A stretch of 64,000 nt of DNA from Maribacter sp. (GTDB taxonomy: Bacteria; Bacteroidota; Bacteroidia; Flavobacteriales; Flavobacteriaceae), in the NCBI GenBank assembly GCA_002749285.1, contig PDPR01000013.1:89623-153622 (forward strand), read 5' to 3'. This document shows, one piece after another, positions 57,716-64,000 of the stretch (positions are counted from its first letter, which is position 1; the number at the start of each line of letters is the position of its first letter). The position numbers were made by a program, and so were the translations under genes. A model generated the notes under the pieces. That model made no database searches. It had not been told where the DNA came from and saw only the letters and a list, made by a program, of their open reading frames with translations.

Positions 57716-60700
57716 ATGAAATTGACTGAACAAGGGTTGTACCTACCAGAATTTGAACATGATAATTGTGGCGCGGGCTTCATTTGTAGTCTTAAAGGGG
57801 AAAAATCCAATGACATTATCCACAAGGCATTGGAGATCTTGGACAAACTGGAACATCGTGGTGCGGTAAGTGCCGATGGAAAGACCGGTGATGGGGCCGG
57901 TATCCTTATAGATATCCCACATGATTTCTTCATCGATGTATGTGATCTTGAATTACCTGCTGCCGGGGAATATGCGGTCGGTAACATTTTCCTGCCACAA
58001 AAGGAAAACCAAAGAAATTTCTGTATAGAGGAATTCGAAAAGAACATTGAGGCACAGGGACTAGGACTTCTTGGTTGGCGAAATGTTCCTGTAAACAGGT
58101 CTATTCCTGGCCGTATCGCCATGGAAACGGAGCCTTTTGTAAAACAGGTCTTTATTGCCAAAGAAAATACCGAACAGGATTCCCTTCAGTTCAACTTGAA
58201 ATTGTTCGTTGCCAGAAAGATTACCGAGCATGCGATATTGAATTCGAAATTATCTGAAAGCAAATTCTTCTACGTCCCTAGTTTATCAACTAAGATAATC
58301 ATCTTCAAAGGGCTTTTAATGCCTAAGGACATTAGCCTTTATTATACCGATCTAATGGATCCCAGGGTGGTCACAAGACTTTCTTTGGTGCACCAACGTT
58401 TCTCGACCAACACCTTTCCCACTTGGGACCTAGCGCAACCCTTTAGGTACATGTGCCATAATGGGGAGATAAATACTTTGAGAGGCAATGTGTCCCGTAT
58501 GAGATCAAGGGAGGAATTGCTAGAAAGCGAATGGTTCGGGGAGAACATCAAAAAAATACTGCCGGTCATACTCCCAGGGAAATCGGATTCCGCCACTATG
58601 GATATGGTTGTGGAATTACTTCTAATGACAGGTCGTTCACTCCCTGAGGCAATGATGATGATGGTACCAGAGGCCTGGGAAAAGAATACCGGAATGTCCG
58701 AGGCAAAACGTGCTTTCTACGAATACAATTCCTGCAGTATGGAACCTTGGGACGGGCCAGCCTCAATACCTTTTACCGACGGCAACTATATTGGTGCACT
58801 TCTAGATAGAAATGGTTTGCGCCCCTCGCGATACACCGTAACCAAAAATGGCAATGTCATCATGTCCTCGGAAACCGGGGTCGTTGACATAGAGCCCGAA
58901 GATGTTGAATTTCACGGTAGACTCGAACCTGGCAAAATGTTCTTGGTGAACATGGAGGAAGGAAGGATCGTCAATGATGGGGAAATAAAGGAAGGGATAG
59001 CACAAAGGCATCCCTACAAAAAATGGTTGGATGAAAACCTTGTCCATCTTAAGGACATACCCTATAATGATTGTCCCCTATTCTTGGGGGAAGCCCCCTT
59101 GGAAAAACGAAAAGCCGTTTTCGGATATACCTTGGAGGACATCTACACCCTTATTCTTCCTATGGGGAAAACAGCCAAAGAACCTATAGGGTCGATGGGG
59201 TCGGATACCCCGATAGCCGTCCTTTCCGAACGTCCACAGCATATCTATAATTACTTTAAACAACTATTTGCACAAGTTACGAACCCACCCTTGGACGGTA
59301 TACGTGAGGAGTTGATAACCGATATCAGCCTTACTTTGGGGAATGACCATAATCTTTTTACAATCACTGACAAACATTGCAGGAAACTAAAGATCCAAAA
59401 CCCCGTTATCTCCAAAGAGGATCTGGATAAAATAAAAAATTACGATGCCAGTCCCGACTATAAGGTCGTTTCCATTCCTATGTTGTACGAGATCGCAAAA
59501 GGCCTAAACGGATTGGAAGACGCCCTTGAATCGGTATTAAAACAATCCTCCAATGCAATCAATGATGGTGCGAACATAATTATACTATCGGATAGGAACA
59601 CCAATGAGGAGATGGCCCCCATACCCGCCCTATTGGCCTGCTCCTATGTGAACAGTGGGCTTCAGGGAAATGGCAACCGCTCCAAGCTAAGCATAATCAT
59701 TGAATCGGCCGAACCCCGTGAGGTCCATCATTTTGCACTTTTATTTGGATTTGGCGCCAGTGCGATAAACCCGTATTTGGTGAATGAAATTATCGCAGAG
59801 CAGATAAAGGAAAATGATATTACGGAAATTTCATTTGAAGAAGCCATAAAGAATTATAATAAGGCTATTGGCAAAGGTATACTCAAGGTCATGAACAAAA
59901 TCGGTATTTCCACCTTGAATTCATATCGTGGCTCCCAGTTGTTCGAATGTATCGGGATCAACACCAAGGTCGTCGATAAATATTTCCCGAATACCCCTAC
60001 CCGAATCCAGGGAATCGGACTCTATGAGATAGAAAAGGAAATCGCAAAAAGACACCACAAGGCCTATAACAAAAATGGTATAAACGCAAACCTCGATTTG
60101 GAAATCGGTGGGGAATACAGATGGAGGAGGAATGGGGAAAAACATATGTTCAACCCCCTATCGGTCGCTAAGCTCCAAAAAGCTGTCCGAGGCAATGAAC
60201 CGGACACGTATAAGGAGTTCGCCGCAATGGTGAATGAACAATCCAAAAACCTAATGACCATTCGTGGATTATTTGAATTTTCCAATTTCGACCCTATTCC
60301 CTTGGATGAGGTTGAGCCTTGGACCGATATTGTAAAGCGATTCAAGACAGGGGCCATGTCCTATGGATCCATCAGTAAGGAAGCACATGAAAACCTGGCC
60401 ATTGCCATGAACCGTATTGGCGGCAAGAGCAATTCTGGTGAAGGTGGCGAGGACCCCAAGCGTTTTTATAAGAACGAAACCGGTGAATGGAGAAACAGTG
60501 CCATTAAGCAAGTTGCATCCGGTAGGTTTGGGGTCACTTCGAATTACCTGACGAATGCCCAAGAAATTCAAATAAAAATGGCACAGGGGGCCAAACCTGG
60601 TGAAGGAGGGCAGTTACCAGGCCCTAAAGTGGGTCCGGCCATTGCGAAAACCAGGAATTCAACCCCATATGTAGGATTGATATCCCCTCCACCACATCAT

Positions 60701-62224
60701 GATATTTATTCCATCGAGGATCTTTCCCAATTGATATTCGACCTTAAATCTGCCAATAGAAAAGCCCGTATCAATGTTAAATTGGTATCTGAAGTGGGAG
60801 TAGGCACCATTGCCGCCGGGGTTTCCAAAGCCAAGGCAGACGTTGTACTTATTTCCGGTTTTGATGGTGGAACAGGGGCATCACCCCTAACATCATTGAA
60901 ACACGCTGGACTCCCTTGGGAATTAGGCATCGCGGAGGCCCAACAAACACTTGTCATGAACGACCTTAGGAATAGGATCGTTCTAGAATGTGATGGACAG
61001 TTGAAAACAGGGCGCGATGTAGCCATTGCATGCCTTTTGGGTGCTGAGGAATTCGGTTTTGCAACCGCCCCATTGGTTGCCTCTGGTTGTATCGTAATGC
61101 GCGTATGCCATCTAAATACCTGTCCGGTCGGTATTGCCACCCAGAGCCCTGAATTGCGTAAAAAATTCAAGGGCAAACCCGAACATGTTGTGAACTACAT
61201 GTATTTCGTAGCCCAAGAACTTCGTGAGATCATGGCGCAACTAGGGTTTAGGACAATCAATGAGATGGTCGGCCAGGTCCAAAAACTGGATCGTAAAAAA
61301 GCAATTGACCATTATAAGGCCAACGGAATAGATTTATCACCTATCCTTCACAAGATAGATGTCCCTAAGGGCACTAAATTCCACAATACCGAGAAGCAAC
61401 AGCACGATGTTCACAAATCCATCGAATTCAAGATCCTGGAAAAAGCCCGACCCGCTTTGTTCAGAAAGGAAAAAATATCATTGGACTTCCCTATAAAAAA
61501 TACGGATAGGGCCGTTGGGGCAATAATAAGTAATGAAATATCAAAGGTCTATGGAGCGGAAGGGCTGCCGACAAATACCATAAAATTGAATTTTACAGGT
61601 TCTGCCGGACAAAGTTTCGGAGCCTTCGCAACATCTGGCCTTACCATGATCGTAAATGGTAATACCAATGATTATCTAGGCAAGGGACTTTCCGGTGCCA
61701 AATTGATCATAAAGGTACCTGAAAAATCAACCATAGTACCCGAAGACAATGTCATTACGGGCAACGTTACCCTTTATGGTGCAACCGCAGGGGAAGCCTA
61801 TGTAAATGGAAAGGCTGGCGAACGTTTTTGTGTTCGAAACTCTGGGGCAAAAACCGTGGTGGAAGGCATTGGTGACCATGGTTGTGAGTATATGACCGGA
61901 GGGGTATCCGTCATTCTTGGGGAAGTAGGCCGGAATTTCGGCGCTGGAATGAGTGGTGGCATTGCCTATATTTATGACAAGAACGGAACATTCGAAAAAA
62001 ATTGCAACAAAGAGGCACTTAACCTATTAGCTGTTGATGAAGCCCAAGATATTGAACAACTAAAGGAACTTATCGAAAACCATAACAACCATACAATGAG
62101 TCCTTTGGCACAACGTATTCTTGAGAATTGGGAAGAATCCCTCCCAAGTTTCGTCAAGGTTTTCCCCGAGGAGTACAAACAGGCATTAATCCGCTTAGAA
62201 AAAGAAAGATTACAAACAACTTAA
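57716..62224 (+). CDS. gltB: Glutamate synthase large subunit
   Basis: DNCGAGFICSLKGEKSNDIIHKALEILDKLEHRGA; GEGGEDPKRF; GGTGASPLTSLKHAGLPWELGIAEAQQTL; HLNTCPVGIATQ. Confidence 0.97.
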   Translation: MKLTEQGLYLPEFEHDNCGAGFICSLKGEKSNDIIHKALEILDKLEHRGAVSADGKTGDGAGILIDIPHDFFIDVCDLELPAAGEYAVGNIFLPQKENQRNFCIEEFEKNIEAQGLGLLGWRNVPVNRSIPGRIAMETEPFVKQVFIAKENTEQDSLQFNLKLFVARKITEHAILNSKLSESKFFYVPSLSTKIIIFKGLLMPKDISLYYTDLMDPRVVTRLSLVHQRFSTNTFPTWDLAQPFRYMCHNGEINTLRGNVSRMRSREELLESEWFGENIKKILPVILPGKSDSATMDMVVELLLMTGRSLPEAMMMMVPEAWEKNTGMSEAKRAFYEYNSCSMEPWDGPASIPFTDGNYIGALLDRNGLRPSRYTVTKNGNVIMSSETGVVDIEPEDVEFHGRLEPGKMFLVNMEEGRIVNDGEIKEGIAQRHPYKKWLDENLVHLKDIPYNDCPLFLGEAPLEKRKAVFGYTLEDIYTLILPMGKTAKEPIGSMGSDTPIAVLSERPQHIYNYFKQLFAQVTNPPLDGIREELITDISLTLGNDHNLFTITDKHCRKLKIQNPVISKEDLDKIKNYDASPDYKVVSIPMLYEIAKGLNGLEDALESVLKQSSNAINDGANIIILSDRNTNEEMAPIPALLACSYVNSGLQGNGNRSKLSIIIESAEPREVHHFALLFGFGASAINPYLVNEIIAEQIKENDITEISFEEAIKNYNKAIGKGILKVMNKIGISTLNSYRGSQLFECIGINTKVVDKYFPNTPTRIQGIGLYEIEKEIAKRHHKAYNKNGINANLDLEIGGEYRWRRNGEKHMFNPLSVAKLQKAVRGNEPDTYKEFAAMVNEQSKNLMTIRGLFEFSNFDPIPLDEVEPWTDIVKRFKTGAMSYGSISKEAHENLAIAMNRIGGKSNSGEGGEDPKRFYKNETGEWRNSAIKQVASGRFGVTSNYLTNAQEIQIKMAQGAKPGEGGQLPGPKVGPAIAKTRNSTPYVGLISPPPHHDIYSIEDLSQLIFDLKSANRKARINVKLVSEVGVGTIAAGVSKAKADVVLISGFDGGTGASPLTSLKHAGLPWELGIAEAQQTLVMNDLRNRIVLECDGQLKTGRDVAIACLLGAEEFGFATAPLVASGCIVMRVCHLNTCPVGIATQSPELRKKFKGKPEHVVNYMYFVAQELREIMAQLGFRTINEMVGQVQKLDRKKAIDHYKANGIDLSPILHKIDVPKGTKFHNTEKQQHDVHKSIEFKILEKARPALFRKEKISLDFPIKNTDRAVGAIISNEISKVYGAEGLPTNTIKLNFTGSAGQSFGAFATSGLTMIVNGNTNDYLGKGLSGAKLIIKVPEKSTIVPEDNVITGNVTLYGATAGEAYVNGKAGERFCVRNSGAKTVVEGIGDHGCEYMTGGVSVILGEVGRNFGAGMSGGIAYIYDKNGTFEKNCNKEALNLLAVDEAQDIEQLKELIENHNNHTMSPLAQRILENWEESLPSFVKVFPEEYKQALIRLEKERLQTT

Positions 62225-62232
62225 ATCGAAAC

Positions 62233-63699
62233 ATGGGAAAGATTACAGGATTTTTGGAATTCGATAGAAAAATAGAGGAATACGCCCCAGTAGGGACACG
62301 TATAAAAAACTATAAGGAATTTACCATTCCATTGAAAGAATCGGTACTTAAAAACCAAGGGGCCCGATGTATGGATTGTGGTATCCCTTTTTGCCATAGT
62401 GGCTGTCCATTGGGCAATTTTATACCTGATTTCAACGATGCCGTATACCGTGGCAAATGGGAAAAAGCCACAAGAATATTACATGCCACCAATAACTATC
62501 CGGAATTTACAGGTAGGTTATGTCCTGCCCCTTGTGAAGAAGCATGTGTGCTAGGAATCAATGAAGACCCGGTTACAATCGAGAACATTGAGAAGAACAT
62601 TGTTGAAACCGCATTCAAAAATGGTTGGATAAAACCCCAACCCCCTAAGGAGCGGACAGGGAAAAAAATAGCCATCATTGGTTCTGGACCTTCTGGATTG
62701 GCGGCTGCACAACAACTGAATCGTGCCGGACACCTAGTCACCGTCTACGAAAGGGATGAAAAGCCGGGCGGACTTCTACGCTATGGCATTCCAGATTTCA
62801 AAATGGAGAAAAGCGTTATCGATAGAAGGTTGGAAATACTAAAGGCAGAAGGTATTGATTTCCAATGTGGGGTCCATATCGGGGTCGATATAAAAGCAGA
62901 TCGGTTAAAGGATGGATTTGATGCATTGGTCTTATGTGGTGGAGCCACTGTCAGGCGAAATCTCCCCATAAAAGGTGCAGACCTTAAAGGCGTGGTCCAA
63001 GCTATGGATTTCCTAGAACAGAATAACCGAAGGGTCGATGGTATAAAGGATTTGGGGGAAGAAATTTTAGCCACCGACAAAAATGTAATCGTCATTGGAG
63101 GAGGTGATACCGGTTCCGATTGTATCGGTACTTCTATTAGACAAAATGCAAGCTCAGTAACCAATTTTGAAATTATGTCCAAAGGCACACCTGAACGCCC
63201 TGAAGGACAACCATGGCCATTTTGGCCCATGCGCCTACGCCCAAGTTCTTCCCACGAAGAAGGTGCTGAACGCTATTTCAGTATTTCGACCAAAGAATTT
63301 ATCGGGGATAAGGACGGAAAACTCACTGGACTGGTCACTACCGAGGTCGAATGGATAAAAAGACCAGGAAAACGTCCCATATTAAAAGAAATAGAAGGCA
63401 CTGATAAAGAGTGGAAATGCGAACTGGCCCTTTTGGCCCTTGGCTTTACAGGATCTGAAATGACCATTGCAGGGCAATTAGGCCTAGATGCAGACCCAAG
63501 AACCAATATCAAGGCCTCTGACAAGGATTATATGAGCAATATACCAGGGGTATTCGTTGCAGGAGATCAACGCAGGGGACAATCTTTGATTGTCTGGGCC
63601 ATTTCCGAAGGTAGACAAGCTGCCTACCATGTAGACACTTACTTAATGGGCAAATCCGAACTACCCCTAAAAGGGCCAGGGGATTTACCAAGGGTATAG
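62233..63699 (+). CDS. gltD: Glutamate synthase small subunit
   Basis: MGKITGFLEFDRKIEEYAPVGTRIKNYKEF; CMDCGIPFCHSGCPLGN; IIGSGPSGLAAAQQLNRAGHLVTVYERDEKPGGLLRYGIPDFKMEK. Confidence 0.97.
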   Translation: MGKITGFLEFDRKIEEYAPVGTRIKNYKEFTIPLKESVLKNQGARCMDCGIPFCHSGCPLGNFIPDFNDAVYRGKWEKATRILHATNNYPEFTGRLCPAPCEEACVLGINEDPVTIENIEKNIVETAFKNGWIKPQPPKERTGKKIAIIGSGPSGLAAAQQLNRAGHLVTVYERDEKPGGLLRYGIPDFKMEKSVIDRRLEILKAEGIDFQCGVHIGVDIKADRLKDGFDALVLCGGATVRRNLPIKGADLKGVVQAMDFLEQNNRRVDGIKDLGEEILATDKNVIVIGGGDTGSDCIGTSIRQNASSVTNFEIMSKGTPERPEGQPWPFWPMRLRPSSSHEEGAERYFSISTKEFIGDKDGKLTGLVTTEVEWIKRPGKRPILKEIEGTDKEWKCELALLALGFTGSEMTIAGQLGLDADPRTNIKASDKDYMSNIPGVFVAGDQRRGQSLIVWAISEGRQAAYHVDTYLMGKSELPLKGPGDLPRV

Positions 63700-63723
63700 A
63701 CAATCCAATATTATTGACATTAC

Positions 63724-63758
63724 AAAAAGGCTGCCTTTAAATTAAAGGCAGCCTTTTT
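63724..63758 (+). terminator. Terminator downstream of gltD
   Basis: AAAAAGGCTGCCTTTAAATTAAAGGCAGCCTTTTT. Confidence 0.8.
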
Positions 63759-63910
63759 GCATCCCTATTTCCCGTATTTATCCCTTCAGCCATATTCACT
63801 TGATTGACCGCAAGGATGAATACATCCATATTGATTTAGAAAATAAAAATAGTGTCATACCTCTTTTTTTATTGATTAAACTTATCAATCCCAATTGAGG
63901 TTATCCCATA

Positions 63911-63940
63911 AAAAAAGGCCCTCCACGCTGTGGAGGGCCT
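63911..63940 (-). terminator. rRNA operon terminator
   Basis: AGGCCCTCCACAGCGTGGAGGGCCTTTTTTT on the minus strand, just past the 5S 3' end. Confidence 0.8.
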
Positions 63941-63947
63941 TCAAGAA

Positions 63948-64000
63948 AGGCGGCGACCTACTCTCCCACCTGGTGTGGCAGTACCATCGGCGCGGACGGG
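63948..64000 (-). rRNA. rrf: 5S rRNA, 3' end (truncated by window edge)
   Basis: Minus strand CCCGTCCGCGCCGATGGTACTGCCACACCAGGTGGGAGAGTAGGTCGCCGCC. Confidence 0.9.

Noticed and set aside
1-64000. CRISPR arrays, transposases, integrases, prophage genes
   Set aside because: No regularly spaced repeats, DDE/tyrosine recombinase motifs or phage structural genes were found on reading.

Overview
This 64 kb window comes from a Flavobacteriaceae-type (Bacteroidota) chromosome and is mostly housekeeping genes. The left third is a methionine/SAM/sulfur block: split metH, cysH-cysD-cysN with DUF2061 and an Rrf2 regulator, a MetX-aspartokinase-homoserine dehydrogenase fusion, metY and metK. I read three SAM-responsive leaders there: two SAM-I aptamers (metH, metY-metX/thrA) and one SAM-II-like aptamer with an unusually long loop (metK). 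The middle carries hppA/ppa, etfBA, pdhA/pdhB/E2, thyA/folA, murI, an MlaEF-type ABC pair, porV, gldJ and murF. The main accessory spot is about 48.2-51.1 kb, between two tRNA-Val genes. It holds a decayed RHS-core gene, a frameshifted C-terminal metzincin-like (HEYGHTAGLNH) effector domain, and a start/stop-overlapping small lipoprotein that looks like an immunity protein. The right end has folC-tonB-exbD-exbB, nhaD, an acyl-CoA dehydrogenase, gltB/gltD and the 3' end of a minus-strand 5S rRNA. No CRISPR array, transposase or integrase was seen. All assignments come from reading sequence and protein motifs; no database search was run.
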